Shown: positions 1 to 8,980 of the stretch, piece by piece
How the letters are laid out: the number at the start of each line of letters is the position of its first letter
Position numbering within the stretch: position 1 is the stretch's first letter
From: Clostridia bacterium
Lineage (GTDB): Bacteria > Bacillota > Clostridia > Saccharofermentanales > UBA5734
Assembly: GCA_009928985.1 (NCBI GenBank)
Contig: SABL01000008.1
Location: 1 to 46,038, forward strand
Length of the DNA: 46,038 bases
Reading direction: 5' to 3'
Translations under genes and position numbers: made by a program
Notes under the pieces: model-generated
Seen by the model: the letters and a program-made list of their open reading frames with translations, nothing else
The model's database searches: none
What the model was told of the DNA's origin: nothing

Positions 1-176
1 ATAAAATCCCTGATTTGATTCAAACTCATCACAAATTGGCCAATGGGATTGTCTGGTCCAAGCCTCAAATGGGGCTTTTGGCCAGGCAGTCCCTTGTCCA
101 TTCGCTCAAGAGCAAGTATTGCCATGATTTGGGCAACATCAGAAAGGCCATGGCCGCATGGTCAGAGTCAAAATAG
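1..176 (+). CDS. C-terminal end of an unidentified protein (cut by window edge)
   Basis: An open frame runs from the first bases of the window (codons in phase with position 3) to a TAG stop at 174-176. It encodes about 57 residues containing the motifs KLANGIVWSKPQMGLLARQ and IRKAMAAWSESK at the end. Composition and codon use look like real coding sequence and match the genes that follow. I do not recognise the family. Its stop is about 30 bp before the next gene's ATG, so it is probably in the same hexuronate operon. Confidence 0.55.
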   Translation, partial: KIPDLIQTHHKLANGIVWSKPQMGLLARQSLVHSLKSKYCHDLGNIRKAMAAWSESK

Positions 177-206
177 AGGTAAATACCAAAAGCGAGGTGC
201 CAAGAA

Positions 207-1088
207 ATGTCGATCCTACTTTCAGCTTTTGCCGATGAGGCTGCCCAAGATCTCGATGGCCAGATCCAGGCCTTGAAGGCCAACCAAGTGCCGGGGATTG
301 AACTGCGCACCGTTGACTCGATCAACGTGGCGGATTTCGATTCAACCTTGACCGCCCGTGTCAAGAATGCATTCGACCGGGCATCAATCCAGGTTCATTG
401 CCTGGCAACCCCCTTGGGGAAAGTTCAAATTGACAGCCCCCTGGCACCGGAACTGGAACGCCTCAAGCGCCTGAGCCAGACAGCCCATGCCCTCGACTGC
501 CAGCGCCTGAGGATTTTCAGTTTTTATGTCCCGGCCGGCCGCGCTGGCGAGTTCCGGGATGAAGTCCTGCTGCGCCTGGAGCGCCTGATCGAAGTAGCTG
601 ACGCTGAAGGTGTCCGGATGTTTCATGAAAATGAAAAGGATATTTATGGGGATGTTCTCGAACGTTGCGTTGACATCCACCAGACCTTCCAAAGCAAGCT
701 GGGGGCGATTCTTGACCCGGCCAACTACATCCAGGTCGGCAGCGACCCTCTGAAAGCTTTTGCTGCCTTGGATCCCTGGATTGAATACCTGCACATCAAG
801 GATTGTCGTCGCAGCGATGGGCATATCGTTGCAGCTGGCAAGGGTGACGGACAGATCGCCGAGATCTTGAAACTGTTCCTGGCTAAGCCTGGACGTCAGT
901 CGGTCGCCATCGAGCCACATCTGTTCGAGTTTGCCAGTTTGAAAACTTTGGAAATACACATGACTGGAGATCCAGGCAGCGGTCAAGAGATCGGCGTTGG
1001 CGGTGATTATCCAGACGCTCTGACAGCTTTTGCTGCCGGCATTTCGGCTGTCCGCACCCTTGCTGCTCAGCAGAAGCAGGTCATTTGA
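207..1088 (+). CDS. Sugar phosphate isomerase/epimerase family protein (xylose isomerase-like TIM barrel)
   Basis: The 293-residue product has the layout of the AP-endonuclease-2/xylose-isomerase-like TIM barrel family: a start like SILLSAFADEA, a central MFHENEKDIYGD segment, LDPANYIQVG, and the metal-site-like EYLHIKDCRR. These proteins isomerise or epimerise sugars or act as keto-inositol or keto-sugar dehydratases. The exact substrate cannot be read from sequence. GAGGTG seven bases before the ATG supports the start. The stop overlaps the next ATG (ATGA), so it is translationally coupled to a Gfo/Idh/MocA oxidoreductase. Such pairs commonly interconvert oxidised sugars, which fits a role feeding the uronate pathway downstream; that role is inferred. 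Confidence 0.85.
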   Translation: MSILLSAFADEAAQDLDGQIQALKANQVPGIELRTVDSINVADFDSTLTARVKNAFDRASIQVHCLATPLGKVQIDSPLAPELERLKRLSQTAHALDCQRLRIFSFYVPAGRAGEFRDEVLLRLERLIEVADAEGVRMFHENEKDIYGDVLERCVDIHQTFQSKLGAILDPANYIQVGSDPLKAFAALDPWIEYLHIKDCRRSDGHIVAAGKGDGQIAEILKLFLAKPGRQSVAIEPHLFEFASLKTLEIHMTGDPGSGQEIGVGGDYPDALTAFAAGISAVRTLAAQQKQVI

Positions 1089-2176
1089 TGAACGGCAAAC
1101 AAAATCAGCCCATCCGTGTTGCCTTTGCCGGTTGTGGAACCATTGCGCCGCTTCACCTCATCGGCTTGTTGGCCCAGAGTGAAGCCGTTCAATTGGTTGG
1201 TCTGGCGGATCCTGATCTGGATGCTGCCAAGTCTCTGGCCAGGCAGGCGGCTGAATTGTCCGGCCAGGAAGAGCCCGTCGTCTATTCTAGTCTCGATGAG
1301 CTGATCGCTGCGATTCACCCGGATGTGGTTCACATCCTGACCCCGCATTTTACCCATGTCGGCCTGGCTTGCCAAGCGTTACAGGCTGGCTGCCATGTAT
1401 TGCTGGAGAAGCCAGCAGCCACCCAGAAGGCTGATCTGGAAATTCTGGCAGACTCTGTCCGTAAATCTGGCCGGCAGCTCGGCATTTGCCTGCAAAACCG
1501 GTATAACTTTGCAGCCAGGGAGGCCCGCCAGCTTCTGGCAACCAAGTCCTTTGGTCCGGTTCTTGCGGCGCGTGGTTTTCTCACTTGGTGGCGGGATGAC
1601 CAGTATTACCTGCAAAGCCCCTGGCGCGGCCGCTGGGCGACCGAAGGTGGTGGCCTGATGATCAACCAGGCTATCCACACCCTGGATTTGCTGCTCTGGC
1701 TGGTCGATGAACCAGTCACCTCCGTCAAAGGCCATTTGTATACGGACCACCTGGAAAATGTGATCGAGGTCGAAGACACTGCCAGCCTATTCCTGCGTTT
1801 TGGCACGGGTGCCACAGGTGTGTTTTATGCCACCAATGCCTACCCGGCCAGCTCAGAGCCGTTTTTGGAAGTCGTCTGTGAGAAAGCCATCTTGCGGGTG
1901 GAAGGGTCCGATCGACTGACCGTGCTGGATCGATCGGGCAATCTGCTCGCAGATTTTCCCCAGATCGTCAAAACCGGGGAAGATGCCATTTCTGATGCGG
2001 TGGACCGCTTCATTCCAGCGGGCAAATCCTACTGGGGAAAAAGCCATGCCATCCTGATTGCTGACTTCTACCAGAAGATCCGGCAGGAAAAACCTTTTGC
2101 CATTAACTTGGCTGAGGGGCGCAGGGCACTGGAGATCCTGCTCGATTTGTACGAAGCCAAACGCAAGGGGCAGTAA
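1088..2176 (+). CDS. Gfo/Idh/MocA family NAD(P)-dependent oxidoreductase
   Basis: The product is about 362 residues. An N-terminal Rossmann fold is shown by RVAFAGCGTIAPLHL, followed by DVVHILTPHFTHVG and the family's conserved LLEKPAA (the EKP motif). The C-terminal alpha/beta domain includes GGGLMINQAIHTLDLL, where the conserved His/Asp region sits. The family oxidises or reduces sugar hydroxyls with NAD(P). I chose the ATG at 1088, which overlaps the previous stop (ATGA), over the in-frame TTG one codon earlier. It probably works on the same unknown sugar as the isomerase-like protein upstream. The specific substrate is unknown. Confidence 0.88.
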   Translation: MNGKQNQPIRVAFAGCGTIAPLHLIGLLAQSEAVQLVGLADPDLDAAKSLARQAAELSGQEEPVVYSSLDELIAAIHPDVVHILTPHFTHVGLACQALQAGCHVLLEKPAATQKADLEILADSVRKSGRQLGICLQNRYNFAAREARQLLATKSFGPVLAARGFLTWWRDDQYYLQSPWRGRWATEGGGLMINQAIHTLDLLLWLVDEPVTSVKGHLYTDHLENVIEVEDTASLFLRFGTGATGVFYATNAYPASSEPFLEVVCEKAILRVEGSDRLTVLDRSGNLLADFPQIVKTGEDAISDAVDRFIPAGKSYWGKSHAILIADFYQKIRQEKPFAINLAEGRRALEILLDLYEAKRKGQ

Positions 2177-2305
2177 ACAGGCGCCTTCCTTGCCCAATAG
2201 CAGCCAGCAAGTTTTGCAAGATAACTGGCAAGTTTGCACAACAAGGGCTCGCACAAGATCTTGATAATAAAACCATACATAAAAAAATTGATCAGGAGGA
2301 TCGCC

Positions 2306-3703
2306 ATGCTTGCTCCAGAATTGTTGTTGACTTCCCCTTCAGCTCGCCGTTTGTACCAACGCTATGCTGAACATGCCCCGGTTTTTGATTATCATTGTCA
2401 CCTGTCGGCCAAAGAAATCCTGGAGGACAAGGAGTTTTCCGAAATCAGTGACATGTGGCTGAAGCACGATCACTACAAATGGCGCGCCATGCGGTTCGCC
2501 GGTGTTGAGGAACGTCTCGTCACAGGTGATGCCTCAGCTCTGGAAAAATTCCGCGCTTTTGCCCATACCGTTGCCCGCCTCGTTGGCAGCCCACTGTATC
2601 ACTGGGTTTATCTTGAGCTGAAGACCTATTTCGGGATTACCGACCAGCTGAGCGAGGCGACTGCTGACGAGATCTATGAAACCTGCAACAGGCAGATCCG
2701 GGAACGAAACCTGCGTCCCTCCGACTTGATTCATCAGTCCAATGTTCGCCTGATCGGCACCACCGATGATCCGACCGACACTCTGGAAAGCCATCTTGCC
2801 CTGGCCCGGCGCCCTGACAGTGTCTGCAAAGTCGTGCCGACTTTCCGCCCGGACAGGATCCTGAACATCCATGTGACTGACTACGTCGATTATCTCGGTT
2901 TGCTGGCAGAACGGGCCGGCATGACCGGCATCACCGACTATGCATCGCTGCTTGATGCTATCCGCAACCGTGTGAGCTTTTTCAACGATGCCGGCTGCCT
3001 GATGTCTGATCATTCGTTGGAAAAACTGGACCTGCCAGAGTCGAGCCGGGAAGCGGCAGACGACGTGCTGAAGGCCCGCCTGTCTGGAGCTGCCCTCACA
3101 CCGGCCCAGATTGCTGCTTTCCGCAGCCAGACCTTGAACGAGCTGGCCAAGCTTTATCATGAGCATGAATGGGTCATGCAGCTGCACATCGGCGCACTGC
3201 GCAATAATAACCCCCTGAAATTCAAAGCCTTGGGTGCGGATGCTGGTTTTGACATCATGAATGACTTTCCGATTGCCGAGCCGCTGGCCAACTTCATGGC
3301 CCGTCTCGAAGCCCAAGGCGATCTGCCGGCGACCATTTTGTACTCCCTGAATAGCAAGGATAATTTGGTTCTCTCGACGTTGCCGCACTGCTTTGCTGAT
3401 GGCAAAATGCCTGGCAAGGTCCAGTTTGGCTCAGCCTGGTGGTTCAATGATACAAAAGACGGCATGTATGAGCACATCAAGGCGATTGCAGCCCAGAGCA
3501 TGCTGCCGTGGTTTGTCGGTATGCTGACCGATTCGAGAAGCTTTTTATCCTACACCCGCCACGACTATTTCCGCCGAGTCCTGTGCCAGTTTGTCGGAGA
3601 ACACATCGACAACGGCGAGTTCACAGCAACTGAGGCAATTTTGCAGGAAATCATCGAAGGTGTCTGTTTCCGCAATATCGGCCGTTATCTGAAGCTGGTC
3701 TGA
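2306..3703 (+). CDS. uxaC: Glucuronate isomerase (UxaC)
   Basis: The 465-residue product matches the usual UxaC length. It shows the amidohydrolase-like metal motif FDYHCHLSAKEI near residue 30, IGTTDDPTDTL, MQLHIGALRNNN, and a C-terminal VGMLTDSRSFLSYTRHDYFRR. UxaC isomerises D-glucuronate to D-fructuronate (and galacturonate to tagaturonate) in the cytoplasm, the first step of the Ashwell pathway. An AGGAGG site six bases before ATG 2306 decides the start; the open frame continues upstream to 2234 but without a start supported by a ribosome site. The 129-bp gap before it is rich in TTGCAAG/CTTGC words and could hold a promoter, but I cannot place one convincingly. uxuA and uxuB follow in the same cluster. 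Confidence 0.95.
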   Translation: MLAPELLLTSPSARRLYQRYAEHAPVFDYHCHLSAKEILEDKEFSEISDMWLKHDHYKWRAMRFAGVEERLVTGDASALEKFRAFAHTVARLVGSPLYHWVYLELKTYFGITDQLSEATADEIYETCNRQIRERNLRPSDLIHQSNVRLIGTTDDPTDTLESHLALARRPDSVCKVVPTFRPDRILNIHVTDYVDYLGLLAERAGMTGITDYASLLDAIRNRVSFFNDAGCLMSDHSLEKLDLPESSREAADDVLKARLSGAALTPAQIAAFRSQTLNELAKLYHEHEWVMQLHIGALRNNNPLKFKALGADAGFDIMNDFPIAEPLANFMARLEAQGDLPATILYSLNSKDNLVLSTLPHCFADGKMPGKVQFGSAWWFNDTKDGMYEHIKAIAAQSMLPWFVGMLTDSRSFLSYTRHDYFRRVLCQFVGEHIDNGEFTATEAILQEIIEGVCFRNIGRYLKLV

Positions 3704-3707
3704 CTGG

Positions 3708-4955
3708 ATGTCTGAGCTCTCAGTTCAAAGGCCCGCAGTCAAAATGCGTCTTTGGACTCCAGCATTTTCGATTATAACTCTGATCAGCTTCCTGATCGGT
3801 TTGGTGCAATTGTCTTTATCGACGAATCTGCCCCTTTATGTCGTCAGTGTCTATGAGTCCACTACTTCCGCGGGTGCCATGGTGGGTGCCTTTGCCTTGG
3901 CGGCCATGCTCGGCCGCCCTTTTGCCGGCCAGCTCATCGATCGCCTGTCCAAGCCAAAACTCTACCTGGCCGGAACAGTCTTTTTCACGGTTGGTATCGC
4001 CATGCTGCTCGACCAAGGTTCACTGACTTGGCTGGTTGCCGCCCGCATTGTCCAGGGCCTGGGTTTCAGCCTGTTGTCTACGGTCGCAGGCGCGATGATT
4101 GCAGATGTCTTGCATCCTGATCGCTTGGGGTCTGGCATTGCCATCTACACAGTCACGGGGTCCCTGGCCAATGCCATGGGACCTGTGGCTGGCCTGACCA
4201 TTGCCCAGAACTATGGTTTTCCGGCCTTTTTTAAAACCATCCTGGTCATCAGCATCCTGAGCATCCTGATCATACCGACCTTGTTCGGCCAAAAGGCATC
4301 ACCTAGCCATCTGGTTTCTGAGTCTTCCCCGGAACCCATTGCCAAGGATCTGGCACAGGCCAAAACGGCCCAAGGCGACTGGCGGCACAAGATCACGTCT
4401 CTGATAGAGCCCACGGCCTTGGCACCTGCTTCTGTCATGCTTTTCCTGGCGATTACTTATGGGGCCTTGCTCGGATTCATGCCGATCCTGGCCCGAACCA
4501 AGAATCTCGGGTCACCAGGAACATATTTTGCCATCCAATCGGCTGCTGTGCTGGCCATCCGCGTAATCATGCCGTTCCTTGTCAACCGACTTCCCACCGT
4601 CCGCCTGATCCAACTGGCGATTGGCATGCTGATTCCGGCCCTGGCTATTCTGCTGGCTTCCCGTCATCCGGGTATGTTTTACAGTTCAGCGGCTCTGTAT
4701 GGTGCCGGGTTCGGTTTAGCTTTCCCTCTGATGAACACAGTGGTTTTTGAACGTTGCCCGCCTCAAGCCCGTGGCCGAGCCAATGCCACCTTCTATCTGG
4801 CCTTGGACCTCGGTATCGGGGCTGGAACGATTCTGCTCGGCTACTTGGCCAATTGGCTGCAACTCGAAGCAGTTTTTTTCGTTGCTCTGCTGATCGCTAT
4901 CCTGGCTTTTCTGATTGCACCGCGTCTGCTTAATTCAGTCGGACAAGAGCGTTGA
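3708..4955 (+). CDS. MFS transporter, probable hexuronate or oligo-uronide uptake
   Basis: The 415-residue protein has about 12 hydrophobic segments in two halves, separated by a hydrophilic loop around residues 200-225. The MFS A-motif region appears as GRPFAGQLIDRLSKPK after the second segment, and GRANATFYLALDLGIG lies in the C-terminal half. It begins four bases after the uxaC stop, so it is in the same operon. Uptake of glucuronate or a related sugar acid is inferred only from this position; drug-efflux relatives of the family look similar. It is not the FucP/ExuT type by any motif I can see. Confidence 0.8.
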   Translation: MSELSVQRPAVKMRLWTPAFSIITLISFLIGLVQLSLSTNLPLYVVSVYESTTSAGAMVGAFALAAMLGRPFAGQLIDRLSKPKLYLAGTVFFTVGIAMLLDQGSLTWLVAARIVQGLGFSLLSTVAGAMIADVLHPDRLGSGIAIYTVTGSLANAMGPVAGLTIAQNYGFPAFFKTILVISILSILIIPTLFGQKASPSHLVSESSPEPIAKDLAQAKTAQGDWRHKITSLIEPTALAPASVMLFLAITYGALLGFMPILARTKNLGSPGTYFAIQSAAVLAIRVIMPFLVNRLPTVRLIQLAIGMLIPALAILLASRHPGMFYSSAALYGAGFGLAFPLMNTVVFERCPPQARGRANATFYLALDLGIGAGTILLGYLANWLQLEAVFFVALLIAILAFLIAPRLLNSVGQER

Positions 4956-4973
4956 TTCATTTTTCTAATATCC

Positions 4974-5002
4974 TTGCAAATCTTGCTCATCTTGCTTAAA
5001 AT
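4974..5002 (+). promoter_or_regulatory. Probable sigma-70-type promoter of the AraC gene
   Basis: TTGCAA (4974-4979) and TAAAAT (4997-5002) are separated by exactly 17 bp, about 70 bp before the AraC regulator start. A small inverted repeat (TGCTGA ... TCAGCA, about 5025-5046) lies between the promoter and the gene and could be an operator or leader hairpin. Confidence 0.45.
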
Positions 5003-5071
5003 TCAATTAATTGTTGATGGAGCTTGCTGAGTGATTGATTCAGCAGCCAGGCAAAAGGGCAGGGTTATTCT

Positions 5072-5950
5072 ATGAAAAATGGCCGGCAGCGATTCCAGAC
5101 CCGTCAGCATATGATGACCAGTGATTATGAGGTCTATCATTATTATGACCGGGGCATGACCAGCATAAATTTGCACCATCATGATTTTTTTGAAGTTTAT
5201 TTCCTGATCGAGGGACGTGTCACCTCCCAGATTGAGGGGCGCAACTATGATCTCAAGCCCGGGGATATCATTCTGATGAACACCAGTGAGTTGCACCAGA
5301 CGGTCATTCATGACCTCGACAAACCTTATGAGCGAATCGTCCTCTGGCTTAACCGTAATTTTCTCAAGGAATTGTCGACGGAGCGGACGGATCTGGCCCT
5401 TTGCTTCGAGGGTCCCCAGCACCGCAACGTCATCCGGACGGATGTCGACCAGCAACAGCACTTCCGTGGCTTGCTCAACAAGCTGCTCAATTTGAAAAGC
5501 TATGCCGGTTTTGGCCAAGACCTGTATCCCAGGACCTATCTGCTGGAAATTCTGTTATTCCTGAATGAAGAAATCAACCTGATCAAACAGAGGCCCAAGA
5601 TCGAAGTGCGCAAGGATCGATTGATTGACGCCGTGATCGAACACATTGGCGAGCACATCGAAGAAGAGATAAAAATTGACGACCTGACCGAGGTCTTTTT
5701 TCTCAGCAAATTCCATTTGTGCCGCGAGTTCAAAAACCAGACCGGAACCACCTTGCATCGGTACATCATCCAAAAAAAGCTGATCCGGGCCAAGGAATTG
5801 ATCCTAAAGAACATTCCGATCACAGAAGTGTACCAGAAATCCGGCTTTGGCGATTATTCCAATTTTTTCCGGGCTTTCCGGAATGAGTACGACATGACGC
5901 CGCGCCAGTACTATGACTACGTTGCCCGTGGGGTGCATGAGGAAGTCTAG
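5072..5950 (+). CDS. AraC family transcriptional regulator with N-terminal cupin sensor
   Basis: The 292-residue protein has an N-terminal cupin-type ligand domain (LHHHDFFEVYFLIEG, then LKPGDIILMNTSELHQ, roughly residues 25-90). A C-terminal double helix-turn-helix spans about residues 190-290, with KFHLCREFKNQTGTT and the signature GFGDYSNFFRAFRNEYDMTP. It sits between the uxaC-transporter genes and uxuB, so it is the natural candidate activator of the glucuronate genes, sensing a pathway sugar. That assignment is by context. It has its own likely promoter at 4974-5002. Confidence 0.88.
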   Translation: MKNGRQRFQTRQHMMTSDYEVYHYYDRGMTSINLHHHDFFEVYFLIEGRVTSQIEGRNYDLKPGDIILMNTSELHQTVIHDLDKPYERIVLWLNRNFLKELSTERTDLALCFEGPQHRNVIRTDVDQQQHFRGLLNKLLNLKSYAGFGQDLYPRTYLLEILLFLNEEINLIKQRPKIEVRKDRLIDAVIEHIGEHIEEEIKIDDLTEVFFLSKFHLCREFKNQTGTTLHRYIIQKKLIRAKELILKNIPITEVYQKSGFGDYSNFFRAFRNEYDMTPRQYYDYVARGVHEEV

Positions 5951-6097
5951 TCCGATTTATCACACAGCCATGCGATCCGGGTTGATTTCAAAACGTCTCT
6001 CGCGAGCTTTTTTCCCCATGCAAATTCTTGCTGAATTGACAGCAATTATTACCACCCCGTGAGCAAGAAACACACATCTATGGCCTGATGCTAATCC

Positions 6098-6103
6098 TAT
6101 AAT
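6098..6103 (+). promoter_or_regulatory. Consensus -10 box upstream of uxuB
   Basis: A perfect TATAAT lies 75 bp before the uxuB start, within the 228-bp gap after the AraC gene. No good -35 is seen at 16-18 bp, which would fit a promoter dependent on an AraC-type activator. No conserved operator could be defined by eye. Confidence 0.4.
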
Positions 6104-6178
6104 AAAGACAAAGAACAACAGGTCCGGTTGATTGAAAACTTGCCGGAACTAATTTGTAGGATGAAATGAGGTAGGCGC

Positions 6179-7780
6179 ATGAAACTGAATCTGCAAGAAT
6201 TAGCAAACCAGGAAAATTGGCTGGCCAAAGGTTACCAGCTGCCGCAGTTCGATATCGAAGCGGTGCGTGCCAGGACCGTGGCAGAACCCATGTGGATCCA
6301 CTTTGGTGCAGGCAATATCTTCCGTGCTTTCCCGGCCACCGTACACCAGAAGCTGCTGAACCAGGGCTTGTGTGATCGCGGGATCATCGTCGGCGAAGCA
6401 TTTGACGAAGAAATCCTCGATAGAGCTTATACACCCTTTGACAATTTGAGTGTGACAGTTTCGCTCAATTCTGACGGTTCCCTGGAAAAGGAAGTGGTTG
6501 CCAGCGTCGTGCATACGGTCAAGCCGAGCACAGACATGGATGAAATGATCCGGATCTTCCAGGCACCTTCGCTGCAGATGGTCAGTTTCACGATCACTGA
6601 AAAAGGATATTCGGTCAAGGGTGCCGACGGCTCTTACCTCAAATGGATCGCGGCTGATTTTGATGCCCTGCCGGAGCAGCGTTCCTTGAGCCTGGTCAGT
6701 CTCCTGACTTACCTGATGTATCGGCGCTATCTGGCTGGCCAGCAACCGGTTGCCCTGGTCAGCATGGACAACTGCTCCCACAATGGCACCATGCTGTACG
6801 ATGCCGTCATGACTTTTGTCAACGAATGGCAAAAACGCGGCCTGGTCGAGCTCGGCTTCGCTGGCTACCTGAACAACCCGGAGAAGGTCTCCTTCAACTG
6901 GAGCATGATTGACAAAATCACGCCCCGCCCCTCCGATGTCGTTAAAAAGACCCTCGAAGCGGATGGCTTTGAAGACACGGAACTCATCATCACCGCCAAG
7001 AACACCTTCACCGCTGCTTTTGTCAACGCGGAGCCAACCCAGTACCTTGTCGTTGAAGACTGGTTCCCCAACGGTCGCCCGGCCCTGGAAAAAGGTGGCG
7101 TTCTGTTCACCGACCGTGAGACGGTCGACAAGATCGAGACCATGAAGGTTACGACCTGTCTCAACCCTCTGCACACCATCATGGCTATTTATGGCTGCCT
7201 GTTGAATTTGCCGACCATCGCTGACATTGCTGCTGATCCCCAGTTGAAAACCTTCATCGAAAAAGTTGGTTATGACGAGAGCATGCCGGTCGTGGTTGAC
7301 CCCGGCGTCATCAAGCCGATGGACTTCATCCGCACCGTTATCGAAGTCCGCTTCCCGAACCCTTATCTGCCGGATGCTCCGCAGCGCATCGCTACAGATA
7401 CCTCGCAAAAGATCCCGGTCCGTTTCGGCCAGACCTTGAAAGCCTACATCAAGCGTGGCCAAGGTGAAGAGAAGAATCTCAAGTACATCCCGCTGTTCTT
7501 TGCCGGCTGGCTGCGCTACCTGCTTGCGGTCGATGACCATGGCCAGGTCATGCAGCTCTCTTCCGATCCGATGCTTGAAGAACTCCAGACCAAGCTGGCT
7601 GGTATCGAGCTCGGCAGTGAAGGACCGTTCGAAGCAACCCTGCTGGCGATCCTGGCCAATGATCGCATCTTTGGTGTCGACTTGGTCGCCCAGGGGATTG
7701 CACCGTTGGTGCTTAGCTACTTCAAAGAACTTGTCGCTGGACCTGGTGCTGTCCGCGCTACCTTGGTGAAATATTTGTAA
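6179..7780 (+). CDS. uxuB: Fructuronate reductase (mannitol dehydrogenase family, UxuB)
   Basis: The 533-residue protein belongs to the long-chain mannitol/uronate dehydrogenase family. An N-terminal Rossmann part carries WIHFGAGNIFRAF. It also has VALVSMDNCSHNG, the FNWSMIDKITPRP motif, and a helical C-terminal domain beginning near TTCLNPLHTIMAIYG. UxuB reduces D-fructuronate to D-mannonate with NADH. Placement directly before mannonate dehydratase favours fructuronate over tagaturonate reductase (UxaB) or mannitol dehydrogenase. A GAGGTAG ribosome site precedes the ATG. Confidence 0.9.
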   Translation: MKLNLQELANQENWLAKGYQLPQFDIEAVRARTVAEPMWIHFGAGNIFRAFPATVHQKLLNQGLCDRGIIVGEAFDEEILDRAYTPFDNLSVTVSLNSDGSLEKEVVASVVHTVKPSTDMDEMIRIFQAPSLQMVSFTITEKGYSVKGADGSYLKWIAADFDALPEQRSLSLVSLLTYLMYRRYLAGQQPVALVSMDNCSHNGTMLYDAVMTFVNEWQKRGLVELGFAGYLNNPEKVSFNWSMIDKITPRPSDVVKKTLEADGFEDTELIITAKNTFTAAFVNAEPTQYLVVEDWFPNGRPALEKGGVLFTDRETVDKIETMKVTTCLNPLHTIMAIYGCLLNLPTIADIAADPQLKTFIEKVGYDESMPVVVDPGVIKPMDFIRTVIEVRFPNPYLPDAPQRIATDTSQKIPVRFGQTLKAYIKRGQGEEKNLKYIPLFFAGWLRYLLAVDDHGQVMQLSSDPMLEELQTKLAGIELGSEGPFEATLLAILANDRIFGVDLVAQGIAPLVLSYFKELVAGPGAVRATLVKYL

Positions 7781-7790
7781 TCAAACCATC

Positions 7791-7855
7791 CATCAGCCAG
7801 CAAAGGGATGAACCTGAAGCGGTATCACCCTTCTGGTTCACCCTTCTTGCTGATG
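7791..7855 (+). repeat. Intercistronic hairpin between uxuB and uxuA
   Basis: A long imperfect inverted repeat begins with CATCAG (7791) and ends with CTGATG (7855). Its GGGATGAACC arm pairs with GGTTCACCC. No U-tract follows, so it is unlikely to terminate; it more likely stabilises the uxuB end or tunes uxuA expression. Function is inferred. Confidence 0.5.
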
Positions 7856-7909
7856 AAATACAAGTCAAGTCAGATAAAATTCAAAATATGAGAAGTGAGG
7901 TACATTCCC

Positions 7910-8950
7910 ATGAAACTATCTTTTCGCTGGTATGGTCCGCAAGACCCGGTCTCCCTTGCCTACATCCGCCAGATCCCGTCCATGCACTCGATTGTCACCG
8001 CCGTCTATGATGTGCCGGTTGGCGAAGTCTGGAGCCAGGAAAGCATCGTTGCCCTGAAACAGGACATCGAAGCCAATGGCCTGCATTTCGACGTGATTGA
8101 AAGTGTCCCGGTCCACGAAGACATCAAGCTGGGCTTGCCTGCCCGGGACCAGTACATTGCCAATTATTGCGAAAACATCCGCCGCCTCGGCCAAGCCGGG
8201 GTCAAGGTCATCTGCTACAATTTCATGCCGGTTTTCGACTGGACCCGCACTCAGCTCGAAAAAGAGCTGCCCGATGGTTCCACGGCCCTTGTCTATTACG
8301 TCGAGGACGTTAAAAAAATGGACCCACTCAACGGGGAGCTCTCCCTGCCCGGCTGGGACAGCTCCTACAAAAAGGAAGATCTCCAGCGCCTGTTTGACCA
8401 TTACAAAGAAGTTGACGAAGAGAAACTCTGGGAAAATCTGGAATATTTCCTCAAGGCCATCATCCCCGTTGCCGAGGAAGCTGGCGTCAAGATGGCCATC
8501 CACCCGGATGACCCGCCATTCTCAATTTTTGGCCTGCCCCGCATCATCAATTGTGAAAAGAGCCTCGACCGCTTCCTCAAGATCGTTGACAGCCCCTACA
8601 ATGGCCTGACCTTGTGCACAGGTTCCCTGGGCAGCGGCAGCTTCAACGACATCCCGTATCTGGTCGACAAATACGCTGCCATGGGCCGCATCCATTTCAT
8701 GCACATCCGCAACGTCAAGCTGCTGGCAGACGGTAGCTTTGAAGAATCCGCCCATCTGTCATCCTATGGTTCGCTCGACATCGTGGCCATCGTGAAGGCG
8801 CTGTACCGGAACGGATTTGATGGCTATGTTCGTCCAGACCATGGCCGCATGATCTGGGGCGAAACCGGCAAGCCCGGCTATGGCCTCTATGACCGTGCCC
8901 TCGGCGCATCCTACCTGACTGGTATCTGGGAAACCCTGTCCAAAGCCTGA
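7910..8950 (+). CDS. uxuA: Mannonate dehydratase (UxuA)
   Basis: The 346-residue protein starts [16 protein letters not shown], typical of UxuA. It carries [12 protein letters not shown], the metal/substrate site [32 protein letters not shown] and [13 protein letters not shown]. It dehydrates D-mannonate to 2-keto-3-deoxy-D-gluconate using Fe2+/Mn2+. The ATG at 7910 follows AGTGAGG at good spacing, so it is preferred to the GTG five codons upstream. It lies between uxuB and the KDPG aldolase gene, completing the route to KDG. Confidence 0.95.
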   Translation: MKLSFRWYGPQDPVSLAYIRQIPSMHSIVTAVYDVPVGEVWSQESIVALKQDIEANGLHFDVIESVPVHEDIKLGLPARDQYIANYCENIRRLGQAGVKVICYNFMPVFDWTRTQLEKELPDGSTALVYYVEDVKKMDPLNGELSLPGWDSSYKKEDLQRLFDHYKEVDEEKLWENLEYFLKAIIPVAEEAGVKMAIHPDDPPFSIFGLPRIINCEKSLDRFLKIVDSPYNGLTLCTGSLGSGSFNDIPYLVDKYAAMGRIHFMHIRNVKLLADGSFEESAHLSSYGSLDIVAIVKALYRNGFDGYVRPDHGRMIWGETGKPGYGLYDRALGASYLTGIWETLSKA

Positions 8951-8980
8951 TCCCATCAAAGATCACAAGGAGATAGAAAA

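Noticed and set aside
5990-6015. Possible terminator after the AraC gene (CTCGCGAG followed by TTTTTT)
   Set aside because: The palindrome has no loop and too short a stem to form a stable terminator hairpin.
6200-7540. 446-codon minus-strand open frame over uxuB
   Set aside because: An antisense frame of a clear fructuronate reductase gene; product composition is typical of reverse-complement coding bias.
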